Assembly (NCBI GenBank): GCA_046590885.1
Contig: JBKJTS010000020.1
Coordinates: 1 to 22,858, forward strand
Direction: 5' to 3'
DNA from: Ga0077554 sp046590885
GTDB taxonomy: Bacteria; Pseudomonadota; Gammaproteobacteria; Ga0077554; Ga007554
Length of the DNA: 22,858 nt
Shown here in pieces: positions 7,279 to 13,969 of this stretch (position 1 is its first letter; each line of letters begins with the position of its first letter). The notes below the pieces were generated by a model. It was given only the letters and a program-made list of their open reading frames with translations. It was not told the origin of the DNA and ran no database searches. The translations under genes and the position numbers were made by a program.

Positions 7279-7818
7279 ATGGCAAGATTGCAAGAATATT
7301 ATCGTGACACGGTTGTCAAACAGCTAATTAAGCAGTTTGAGTACAAGAGTGCCATGCAGGTCCCCCGCATCACCAAGATCACCCTTAACATGGGTGTAGG
7401 AGAGGCGGTGGGTGATCGCAAGATTATTGAGAATGCCGTGTCTGATTTAACAAAAATTGCTGGCCAAAAACCCGTAGTAACGTTGGCTCGTAATTCTGTT
7501 GCTACTTTCAAAGTGCGCAAGGATTGGCCGATTGGTTGCAAGGTTACACTGCGCCGTGAACGCATGTTTGAGTTTTTTGATCGTTTGGTGACGGTAGCTA
7601 TTCCGCGTATCCGCGATTTCCGTGGCCTGAGTCCCAAATCTTTTGACGGGCGCGGTAATTACAGTATGGGTGTACGCGAGCAGATCATTTTTCCTGAGGT
7701 TGATTACGACAAGATTGACGCCTTGCGCGGGTTGGATGTAACCATTACAACTACCGCCAGGACTGATGAAGAAGGTCGCGCCTTGCTGGCAGCATTTAAT
7801 TTTCCGTTTCGCAAATAA
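7279..7818 (+). CDS. rplE: 50S ribosomal protein L5
   Basis: L5 binds 5S rRNA with L18 and contacts P-site tRNA. It is 179 residues, the exact usual length, starting MARLQEYYRDTVVKQLIKQF. It has the conserved KITLNMGVGEAV (about residues 33-44), the GCKVTLRRERMFEF segment and the GRGNYSMGVREQIIFPE motif. ATG 7279 was chosen over in-frame upstream codons at 7210 and later because it matches the family start. Its ribosome-binding site is poor (AAGG about 12 nt upstream), consistent with control by the preceding leader hairpin. Confidence 0.97.
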   Translation: MARLQEYYRDTVVKQLIKQFEYKSAMQVPRITKITLNMGVGEAVGDRKIIENAVSDLTKIAGQKPVVTLARNSVATFKVRKDWPIGCKVTLRRERMFEFFDRLVTVAIPRIRDFRGLSPKSFDGRGNYSMGVREQIIFPEVDYDKIDALRGLDVTITTTARTDEEGRALLAAFNFPFRK

Positions 7819-7840
7819 ATAAGGTTCTAAGGGCTAGAAA

Positions 7841-8146
7841 ATGGCAAAACTTTCCATGATTAACCGCGAAGTCAAACGTTTGGCAGCGGTAAAGAAATAT
7901 GCGGCCAAACGCGTTGAGCTAAAAGCTAAAATGCGTGACTTGCATATTTCTTCTGAAGAACGTGATGCGGCCCGTAGTGCTTACATGACCTTGCCGCGTG
8001 ATGCCAGCCCGACCCGCATGCGCAACCGTTGCCGTATTACGGGGAGGTCACGTGGTGTTTATCGTAAATTTGGTTTAGGCCGCAATAAGTTGCGCGAGGC
8101 AGCGATGCGCGGTGATATCCCGGGCCTAGTTAAGGCAAGCTGGTAA
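7841..8146 (+). CDS. rpsN: 30S ribosomal protein S14, zinc-independent long form
   Basis: S14 is a 30S head protein. The product is 101 residues and lacks the CxxC...CxxC zinc ribbon, so it is the long zinc-free type usual in proteobacteria. The C-terminal MRNRCRITGRSRGVYRKFGLGR (about residues 62-83) and the ending IPGLVKASW are diagnostic. It follows rplE by 22 nt. Confidence 0.98.
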   Translation: MAKLSMINREVKRLAAVKKYAAKRVELKAKMRDLHISSEERDAARSAYMTLPRDASPTRMRNRCRITGRSRGVYRKFGLGRNKLREAAMRGDIPGLVKASW

Positions 8147-8195
8147 ATATGGCACAGATAAAGTGTTACTGAGTGCTTGAAATAAAAGTGTGCCT

Positions 8196-8222
8196 TTAAA
8201 GTAAACGCCCTTAAAGTAAACG
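8196..8222 (+). repeat. 12-bp tandem duplication before rpsH
   Basis: The 12-mer TTAAAGTAAACG occurs at 8196-8207 and again at 8211-8222, a 15-bp period, inside the 86-nt rpsN-rpsH gap. The second copy ends 10 nt before the rpsH start and abuts its ribosome-binding site. It may be a slippage duplication or a pair of binding sites; I cannot tell which. Confidence 0.7.
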
Positions 8223-8232
8223 TGGTGACGAA

Positions 8233-8628
8233 ATGAGTTTAACAGATCCTATAGCAGACATGCTGACCCGTATCCGCAATGCCTTGGCAGCGAATAAGGT
8301 TGAAGTGAGCATGCCTTTGTCCAAGCAGAAACTGGCACTTGCCAAAGTGCTGAAAGACGAAGGGTATATCAACGAATTTTCGGAGCAGAATACCGACGGT
8401 AAGCCCGTGCTCGTAGTGGCGTTGAAGTACTATCAAGGTAAACCGGTAATTGACACCATCAAGCGTGTGAGTCGCCCTGGATTGCGTGTATATCGTGGTA
8501 AAGATGAAGTGCCTAAAGTGCTGGGTGGCTTAGGCATCACGATTGTATCGACGTCAAAGGGCGTTATGACAGACCGTGCTGCCCGTGCTGCTGGGTATGG
8601 CGGTGAAGTGATTTGCACGGTTTCTTAA
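8233..8628 (+). CDS. rpsH: 30S ribosomal protein S8
   Basis: S8 is a primary binder of 16S rRNA helix 21 and, in E. coli, the translational repressor of the spc operon. It is 131 residues: MSLTDPIADMLTRIRNAL at the N-terminus, then RVSRPGLRVYRGKDEVP, and the C-terminal GLGITIVSTSKGVMTDRAAR, which forms the RNA-binding region. The ribosome-binding site is GGTGA, 8224-8228. Confidence 0.98.
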   Translation: MSLTDPIADMLTRIRNALAANKVEVSMPLSKQKLALAKVLKDEGYINEFSEQNTDGKPVLVVALKYYQGKPVIDTIKRVSRPGLRVYRGKDEVPKVLGGLGITIVSTSKGVMTDRAARAAGYGGEVICTVS

Positions 8629-8641
8629 GGTAGGTATTGAA

Positions 8642-9175
8642 ATGTCCAGAGTTGCCAAAAAACCAATTAATCTCCCTAAAGGGGTAGAAGTTAATATTCA
8701 GGGGCAACTTGTTACTGTTAAAGGTGGCAAGGGGTCGTTAGTTTTTGATGTTCCCGCAGGTGTGGCAGTAGCGCAAGATGCAAATGTTTTGACATTTGCG
8801 CCACGTGATGCGGAGACGTTTTCGAATGCCATGGCGGGTACGGCTCGTGCGCTGGTGAATAATATGGTGACAGGTGTAAGCACTGGTTTCCAGAAAAAAT
8901 TGGAGTTGGTAGGAGTCGGTTATCGTGCGCAGGTTCAGGGTTCCAAGTTGAATTTGACGTTGGGATTTTCTCACCCTATTGTTTTTGAGGCGCCTCAAGG
9001 CATCTCAATAGAAACTCCGAGCCAGACTGAGGTTCTAGTTAAAGGTATAGATAAACATCAAGTCGGTTTGGCAGCCGCTAAGATTCGCGCCTATCGCCCG
9101 CCTGAGCCTTATAAGGGTAAAGGGGTCCGTTATTCGGACGAAGTGATTGTCCGTAAAGAGGCTAAAAAGAAGTAA
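8642..9175 (+). CDS. rplF: 50S ribosomal protein L6
   Basis: L6 lies near the factor-binding site of the 50S subunit. The 177-residue product starts MSRVAKKPINLPKGVEV, has two repeated L6 folds and ends with the conserved KIRAYRPPEPYKGKGVRY segment (about residues 146-163). AAGGTAGG precedes ATG 8642; the gap from rpsH is 13 nt. Confidence 0.98.
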   Translation: MSRVAKKPINLPKGVEVNIQGQLVTVKGGKGSLVFDVPAGVAVAQDANVLTFAPRDAETFSNAMAGTARALVNNMVTGVSTGFQKKLELVGVGYRAQVQGSKLNLTLGFSHPIVFEAPQGISIETPSQTEVLVKGIDKHQVGLAAAKIRAYRPPEPYKGKGVRYSDEVIVRKEAKKK

Positions 9176-9225
9176 CGGCTTAAGATTTAGCAGTATTGGC
9201 CATTAAGGCCTTGAGGGTAAGTATT

Positions 9226-9591
9226 GTGGATAAGAAAATCACACGTTTGCGCCGCTCCAAAAAAGCTCGTGCAAAAATCAGAGAAATGGGTGTTCATCGG
9301 TTGTGCGTGCATCGCACGCCACGGCATATCTATGCGCAATTGATTGCCCCCACGGGGTCGCAGGTAGTCGCTAGCGCGTCTACTTTGGATGCCGATGTGA
9401 AGGGTGGTCTTGCTGGCATAGATAATGGCACGGGTAATGTGGTTGCAGCAACGCTGGTAGGCAAGATGATTGCGGAAAAGGCTCGCGCTGCGGGCATCAC
9501 CAAAATCGCCTTCGACCGTTCTGGTTTTAAGTATCATGGTCGTGTGAAGGCGTTGGCTGATGCCGCGCGTGAACACGGTCTCGAATTTTAA
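9226..9591 (+). CDS. rplR: 50S ribosomal protein L18 (GTG start)
   Basis: L18 binds 5S rRNA and contributes to the central protuberance. GTG 9226 gives 121 residues beginning (M)DKKITRLRRSKKARAKI, matching the family. GAGGG at 9213-9217 stands 8 nt before it. An in-frame TTG at 9196 would add ten residues without an L18 match and was rejected. Conserved RLCVHRTPRHIYAQLI and the C-terminal FDRSGFKYHGRVKALADAAR are present. Confidence 0.97.
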   Translation: MDKKITRLRRSKKARAKIREMGVHRLCVHRTPRHIYAQLIAPTGSQVVASASTLDADVKGGLAGIDNGTGNVVAATLVGKMIAEKARAAGITKIAFDRSGFKYHGRVKALADAAREHGLEF

Positions 9592-9603
9592 GGAACCAAT
9601 AGC

Positions 9604-10110
9604 ATGGCAAATTATGATGCACCCGCTACGGCTGACGGATTACAGGAAAAGTTGATATCCGTAAGACGTGTAGCGAAGGTAGTAAAAGGTGGCCGTCAGT
9701 TTGGATTTTCCGCATTGACCGTGGTGGGCGATGGACAGGGTCGCGTTGGTTTTGGTCGTGGCAAGGCACGTGAAGTGCCCGCCGCCATTCAGAAAGCCAT
9801 GGAAGATGCGCGCCGGAACATGCGACCGATTCGTTTGCAGGGCAACACCTTGCAGTATCCGATCACTGTTTCCTTTGGTGCGTCTAAAGTATTCATGCAG
9901 CCTGCCTCGGAAGGAACCGGGATTATTGCAGGGGGTGCGATGCGCGCAGTATTTGAAGTGGTAGGCGTACACAACGTGCTGGCCAAATGCATCGGCTCCA
10001 GCAACCCGATTAACGTGGTACGCGCCACTGTTAAGGGCTTGACGGGAATGACGGATGCAGAAAGTGTCGCAGCAAAACGCGGCAAAAAAATCGAAGAAAT
10101 AGTGGGTTAA
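9604..10110 (+). CDS. rpsE: 30S ribosomal protein S5
   Basis: S5 is at the mRNA entry tunnel and influences decoding accuracy. It is 168 residues. The double-stranded-RNA-binding-like N-domain reads SVRRVAKVVKGGRQFGFSA (about residues 19-37), with GFGRGKAREVPAAIQKA; the C-domain has GTGIIAGGAMRAVFEVVGV and SSNPINVVRATVKGL. AAGGA at 9590-9594 overlaps the rplR stop and precedes ATG 9604. Confidence 0.98.
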   Translation: MANYDAPATADGLQEKLISVRRVAKVVKGGRQFGFSALTVVGDGQGRVGFGRGKAREVPAAIQKAMEDARRNMRPIRLQGNTLQYPITVSFGASKVFMQPASEGTGIIAGGAMRAVFEVVGVHNVLAKCIGSSNPINVVRATVKGLTGMTDAESVAAKRGKKIEEIVG

Positions 10111-10114
10111 TGTC

Positions 10115-10306
10115 ATGCCGGCAATTAGCAAAAAATTAAGAGTCACCTTGGTACGCAGCACCAATGCCAAGTTGCCATCGCATAAAGCATGTGTGGTTGG
10201 ATTGGGGTTGCGTCGTATGCGCCATTCAGTAGAGCTTAAAGACACGCCATGCGTGCGAGGCATGATCAACAAGGTTTACTACCTGGTCAAGGTTGAGGAA
10301 ATTTAA
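10115..10306 (+). CDS. rpmD: 50S ribosomal protein L30
   Basis: Small 50S protein of 63 residues with the family core LRVTLVRSTNAKLPSHK, then GLGLRRMRHSVELKDTP and GMINKVYYLVKVE. It begins 4 nt after the rpsE stop and ends 1 nt before rplO. It lacks the longer C-terminus of eukaryotic L7, as expected for bacteria. Confidence 0.97.
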   Translation: MPAISKKLRVTLVRSTNAKLPSHKACVVGLGLRRMRHSVELKDTPCVRGMINKVYYLVKVEEI

Positions 10307-10307
10307 C

Positions 10308-10751
10308 ATGCGTTTGAACACTATTAAGCCCGCACCGGGTGAAAAGAAGTCATCCAAACGCGTAGGTCGCGGCATTGGCTCTGGTTTGGGTAAGACCTGC
10401 GGAAGAGGCCACAAAGGTCAATCAGCGCGTGCAGGCGGTTTCCATAAGGTTGGTTTTGAAGGCGGACAGATGCCCATGCAGCGGCGTTTGCCCAAGATTG
10501 GCTTTGCCTCATTGAGTGCAGGCAAGACTGCTGAATTGACGCTGAGTGAGTTGGCGAAGATTGGCGCACAGGGTGCAGTGGTTGATTTGGCTGCATTGAA
10601 GTTGGCGAACTTAATCCCGCTCAACGCTGAGCGCGTCAAAGTTATTCAGTCTGGTAGCATCAATAATATTGCCGTGAAATTAAGTGGCATTGCGGTAACC
10701 AAAGGCGCACGTTCGGCAATTGAAGCCGCTGGCGGCAAGGTCGAGGCCTAA
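10308..10751 (+). CDS. rplO: 50S ribosomal protein L15
   Basis: Late-assembly 50S protein, 147 residues. The glycine-rich basic N-terminus is classic: MRLNTIKPAPGEKKSSKRVG, then GRGIGSGLGKTCGRGHKGQ and FEGGQMPMQRRLPK. ATG 10308 follows GAGGAAA; an in-frame codon at 10293 overlaps rpmD and was rejected. Its stop codon directly abuts the GTG of secY. Confidence 0.97.
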   Translation: MRLNTIKPAPGEKKSSKRVGRGIGSGLGKTCGRGHKGQSARAGGFHKVGFEGGQMPMQRRLPKIGFASLSAGKTAELTLSELAKIGAQGAVVDLAALKLANLIPLNAERVKVIQSGSINNIAVKLSGIAVTKGARSAIEAAGGKVEA

Positions 10752-12107
10752 GTGGCAGATTCGCGTGCAACGGCGCGGGGTGGTTTAGCGGCGACTGGGA
10801 AGTTTACCGAGCTCAGGCAACGCTTGTTTTTCCTGCTCGGCGCGTTGATTGTATATCGAATGGGGACTTTTATCCCGGTTCCCGGTATTGACCCGCATGC
10901 CTTGGCGGCGCTGTTTGAATCGCAGCGCGGCACTATCATTGATATGTTTAACATGTTCTCGGGCGGTGCGCTGGAGCGCTTTACAGTATTTGCCTTAGGC
11001 GTGATGCCCTATATTTCTGCTTCGATCATTCTGCAACTGTTGACGGTAGTGTGGCCGAAGCTGGAGCAGTTGAAGAAAGAAGGTGAGTCGGGGCGCCGTA
11101 AGATTACACAGTACACGCGCTATCTGACGGCCGTTTTGGCTACAGGCCAGGCTGGTGGCGTCGCCATTGCATTACAGAAGCAGCAGATGAATGGCGTGTC
11201 CGTGGTGATAGACCCGGGATATGGCTTTATGGTTACCGCTGTGTTGACGCTGGTTGCCGGCACGATGTTTTTGATGTGGCTGGGTGAGCAGATTACCGAG
11301 CGCGGTATCGGCAATGGCATTTCGATGATTATCTTCGCCGGTATTGTGGCCGGGTTGCCATCGGCTATTGGGGGCACGCTGGAACTGGCTCGTACCGGTG
11401 AAATGCACGTACTGATGGTGCTGACATTATTTGTGATGGCATTGGCGGTGACCGCAGGTGTGATTTTTGTGGAACGTGGGCAGCGGCGCATTACCGTAAA
11501 TTACGCCAAGCGCCAACAGGGTCGTCAGGTATATGCGGCACAGACCAGTCATTTGCCTATGAAGGTCAATATGGCGGGGGTGATCCCGCCGATCTTTGCA
11601 TCGAGTATTATCCTGTTCCCGGGTACTATTGCCGGTATGGCGGGTAACGCTGAGGGCATGGGATGGTTGACGGATCTGTCAAATATGTTGTCACCTGGGC
11701 AGCCGATTTACGTGATGTTGTATGCCTCGGCAATTATATTTTTCGTATTTTTTTACACGGCCTTGGTGTTTAATCCCAAAGACACGGCAGATAACTTGAA
11801 GAAATCGGGTGCTTTTGTGCCTGGTGTGCGTCCTGGAGATCAGACCGCCAAATATATTGATACGGTCATGACGCGTCTGGCTGTGGCGGGCGCAATTTAT
11901 CTAACGGTGGTGTGTCTGTTGCCGGAGTTTTTGATTGTCGGGTGGGGGGTACCATTTTACTTTGGCGGTACTTCTTTGCTGATTATTGTAGTAGTGGTGA
12001 TGGATTTCATGGCTCAGGTGCAGGCGCATTTGATGTCTCACCAGTATGAAGGTTTGTTGAAAAAGGCCAACCTCAAGGGATATGGTGGTGGCGGGTTGAT
12101 TCGCTAG
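10752..12107 (+). CDS. secY: Preprotein translocase subunit SecY (GTG start)
   Basis: Channel subunit of the SecYEG translocon in the inner membrane. The product has 451 residues, a few more than E. coli SecY. Ten hydrophobic segments are readable, the first being LFFLLGALIVYRMGTFIPVP. The plug region FNMFSGGALERFTVFALGVM (about residues 66-85), the SGRRKITQYTRY cytosolic loop, GIGNGISMIIFAG and the C-terminal QYEGLLKKANLKGYG are conserved. Translation starts at GTG immediately after the rplO stop, with GAGG inside rplO as ribosome-binding site, so the two are coupled. Confidence 0.98.
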   Translation: MADSRATARGGLAATGKFTELRQRLFFLLGALIVYRMGTFIPVPGIDPHALAALFESQRGTIIDMFNMFSGGALERFTVFALGVMPYISASIILQLLTVVWPKLEQLKKEGESGRRKITQYTRYLTAVLATGQAGGVAIALQKQQMNGVSVVIDPGYGFMVTAVLTLVAGTMFLMWLGEQITERGIGNGISMIIFAGIVAGLPSAIGGTLELARTGEMHVLMVLTLFVMALAVTAGVIFVERGQRRITVNYAKRQQGRQVYAAQTSHLPMKVNMAGVIPPIFASSIILFPGTIAGMAGNAEGMGWLTDLSNMLSPGQPIYVMLYASAIIFFVFFYTALVFNPKDTADNLKKSGAFVPGVRPGDQTAKYIDTVMTRLAVAGAIYLTVVCLLPEFLIVGWGVPFYFGGTSLLIIVVVVMDFMAQVQAHLMSHQYEGLLKKANLKGYGGGGLIR

Positions 12108-12119
12108 TCCGGCGTTGAA

Positions 12120-12203
12120 AACCTTGACTTTAATAAGGTTGAGCACGCTTTCCTGTTAATTTTAAAGTACACATAGGTTTTTGAGGCGAATGTTTGGTCG
12201 CCT
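12120..12203 (+). promoter_or_regulatory. Two hairpins between secY and rpmJ
   Basis: The 122-nt gap contains AACCTT (12120-12125) with AAGGTT (12135-12140), and AGGCGA (12184-12189) with TCGCCT (12198-12203), each a perfect 6-bp stem. Neither is followed by a T-tract, so they look like processing or attenuation structures rather than terminators. No good promoter was seen in the gap. Confidence 0.4.
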
Positions 12204-12229
12204 TGTGATGGTTTGGTTGGAGAAGAAAG

Positions 12230-12343
12230 ATGAAGGTTCGTGCTTCAGTTAAAAAGATGTGCCGCAATTGTAAAGTGGTGCGTCGCAAGGGTGTTGTCCG
12301 CATTATTTGTTTGGATGCGCGGCATAAGCAGCGTCAAGGGTAA
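12230..12343 (+). CDS. rpmJ: 50S ribosomal protein L36, zinc-ribbon form
   Basis: L36 is the smallest 50S protein, here 37 residues: MKVRASVKKMCRNCKVVRRK then GVVRIICLDARHKQRQG. The zinc ligands are Cys11, Cys14, Cys27 and His32, so this is the zinc-binding (C+) paralogue. A strong purine-rich ribosome-binding site (GGAGAAGAAAG) precedes ATG 12230. It ends the spc cluster, as in E. coli. Confidence 0.97.
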   Translation: MKVRASVKKMCRNCKVVRRKGVVRIICLDARHKQRQG

Positions 12344-12379
12344 AGTGACGTTGTTAAATATTTCTCTGTGGGGTATTAA

Positions 12380-12408
12380 TTGATTTCCGGCCCTCAGACG
12401 ACTATAAT
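12380..12408 (+). promoter_or_regulatory. Sigma70 promoter of the alpha operon
   Basis: TTGATT (12380-12385) and TATAAT (12403-12408) are separated by exactly 17 bp, close to the sigma70 consensus, in the rpmJ-rpsM gap. Transcription would start near 12415, leaving a leader of about 30 nt before the rpsM ATG. This is the clearest promoter in the ribosomal block. Confidence 0.8.
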
Positions 12409-12444
12409 GGCTAGTTTTACCGGGTATCAATAGCAGGAGGACGC

Positions 12445-12801
12445 ATGGCCCGTATTGCCGGTGTAAATTTACCAGTGCAAAAGCACACGGTTATCGCTTT
12501 AACTGCCATTTATGGCATTGGCGCAACGCGTGCGCGCCAGATTTGTGGTGCAGCAGGCATCAAGACCAATGTGAAGGTCAAAGAGCTTACAGAAGCCGAG
12601 ATTGAGGCGTTGCGTGGGGAAGTAAGTAGAGTCAAGGTTGAAGGTGATCTGCGTCGCGAAGTTTCCATGAGCATAAAGCGCTTGATGGATCTTGGCTGTT
12701 ATCGTGGGTTGCGTCACCGTCGTGGATTACCGGTACGCGGTCAGCGTACACGTACCAACGCCAGAACCCGCAAGGGTCCACGTAAGGCGATACGTAAGTA
12801 A
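12445..12801 (+). CDS. rpsM: 30S ribosomal protein S13
   Basis: S13 is in the 30S head, contacting P-site tRNA and the 50S subunit. It is 118 residues: MARIAGVNLPVQKHTVIALT, a helix-two-turn-helix region (IYGIGATRARQIC), CYRGLRHRRGLPVRGQRT and the basic tail RTRKGPRKAIRK. The ribosome-binding site AGGAGG (12435-12440) is the strongest in the region. First gene of the alpha operon, directly behind its own promoter. Confidence 0.98.
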   Translation: MARIAGVNLPVQKHTVIALTAIYGIGATRARQICGAAGIKTNVKVKELTEAEIEALRGEVSRVKVEGDLRREVSMSIKRLMDLGCYRGLRHRRGLPVRGQRTRTNARTRKGPRKAIRK

Positions 12802-12842
12802 CCCCCTGTAAGATTAAGTGAAATACCAGTTTAGGAATTGAT

Positions 12843-13232
12843 ATGGCAAAAGTAACGACGCGTACTCGTAAACGTGTAAAAAAGAATGTAGCTGATGGAA
12901 TCGCGCATATTTACGCTTCTTTCAACAACACTATCATTACGATTACTGATCGCCAGGGAAATGCTTTGTCATGGGCGACGTCCGGCAGTTCCGGGTTCCG
13001 TGGATCCCGCAAGAGCACGCCTTTTGCTGCACAGGTTGCGGCTGAAAAAGCAGCTAACATTGCGCAGGAATTTGGCATGAAGAATGTTGATGTTCTGGTG
13101 AAGGGTCCTGGCCCTGGTCGGGAGTCTGCGGTGCGTGCGCTGCATGCTGTTGGCTTTAAGGTCAATAGTATTACCGATGTCACCCCGATTCCGCACAATG
13201 GCTGCCGCCCGCCTAAAAAGCGTCGCGTCTAA
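12843..13232 (+). CDS. rpsK: 30S ribosomal protein S11
   Basis: S11 lies on the 30S platform near the E site. The 129-residue product has the basic N-terminus MAKVTTRTRKRVKKNVADGI, the core IYASFNNTIITITDRQGNAL (about residues 23-42) and the C-terminal DVTPIPHNGCRPPKKRRV. TAGGAA precedes ATG 12843. It lies 41 nt after rpsM. Confidence 0.98.
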   Translation: MAKVTTRTRKRVKKNVADGIAHIYASFNNTIITITDRQGNALSWATSGSSGFRGSRKSTPFAAQVAAEKAANIAQEFGMKNVDVLVKGPGPGRESAVRALHAVGFKVNSITDVTPIPHNGCRPPKKRRV

Positions 13233-13260
13233 ATTTAAAGAGCAAAGTTGGAGAGTAGTT

Positions 13261-13887
13261 GTGGCCAAATATACTGGTTCAAAATGCCGCTTGTGTCGCC
13301 GTGAGGGCGAGAAGCTCTTTCTGAAGGGCGAGAAATGCTATACCGCAAAGTGCGCCGTTGAAAAACGTAGCTCTGCGCCGGGTCAGCATGGTGCAAAGAA
13401 ATCCCGCCTTACGGATTATGCAGGCCAGCTGCGCGCCAAACAGAAGCTGCGCCGTATTTATGGCATGCTGGAAGGGCAGTTTCGTCTTTATTACAAAGAA
13501 GCAGAGCGTCGCAAGGGTTCTACGGGCGAGCAGTTGTTGCAGTTGCTGGAGCGCCGCTTGGATAACGTCGTTTACCGCATGGGTTTTGGCGCTTCACGCA
13601 GTGAGGCGCGTCAGTTGGTGCGCCACAACGGCATTACCGTTAATGGTAAAAAGGTCAATATTCCTGCGTACTTAGTTAGTCCCAGCGATATTATTGCCAT
13701 TGCTGAAAAATCAAAGAAGCAGTTACGTGTGCAGGCGGCACTGGCATTTGCTCAGCAGCGTGGTTTTGCCAGCTGGATTGATGTGGATGTTGAAAAGATG
13801 CAGGGCGTCTTCAAATCCATTCCGGAACGTAGTGATTTGCCGTCCGATATTAATGAGAACCTGGTTGTGGAGCTTTACTCCAAGTAA
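13261..13887 (+). CDS. rpsD: 30S ribosomal protein S4, four-cysteine form (GTG start)
   Basis: S4 nucleates 30S assembly and, in E. coli, represses the alpha operon. The product is 208 residues from GTG 13261, with GGAGAG at 13250-13255 as ribosome-binding site; an in-frame upstream extension to 13135 overlaps rpsK and was rejected. The N-terminus carries four cysteines, Cys9, Cys12, Cys26 and Cys31 (SKCRLCRREG and EKCYTAKC), a layout that binds zinc in Thermus S4. The E. coli protein keeps only the last. The S4 RNA-binding domain follows (RLDNVVYRMGFGASRSEARQ, about residues 98-117). Confidence 0.97.
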   Translation: MAKYTGSKCRLCRREGEKLFLKGEKCYTAKCAVEKRSSAPGQHGAKKSRLTDYAGQLRAKQKLRRIYGMLEGQFRLYYKEAERRKGSTGEQLLQLLERRLDNVVYRMGFGASRSEARQLVRHNGITVNGKKVNIPAYLVSPSDIIAIAEKSKKQLRVQAALAFAQQRGFASWIDVDVEKMQGVFKSIPERSDLPSDINENLVVELYSK

Positions 13888-13900
13888 TCATGTGCTCCGC

Positions 13901-13919
13901 CCCAGTAATTATTACTGGG
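13901..13919 (+). promoter_or_regulatory. Palindrome between rpsD and rpoA
   Basis: CCCAGTAAT (13901-13909) and ATTACTGGG (13911-13919) form a perfect 19-bp palindrome around one T. As RNA it would fold to a stem of about 7 bp with a short AU-rich loop. It sits 13 nt after the rpsD stop and 50 nt before rpoA. It may be an mRNA processing or stability element, or a protein-binding dyad; no T-tract follows. Confidence 0.65.
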
Positions 13920-13969
13920 TGCTGGGGATGGATGAAGTACATCACGCTTAACATATAGAGAGGAACAAC

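Noticed and set aside
9640..10272. 210-codon antisense frame over rpsE and rpmD
   Set aside because: It lies wholly opposite conserved ribosomal genes, and its translation is not protein-like for any family that I know.
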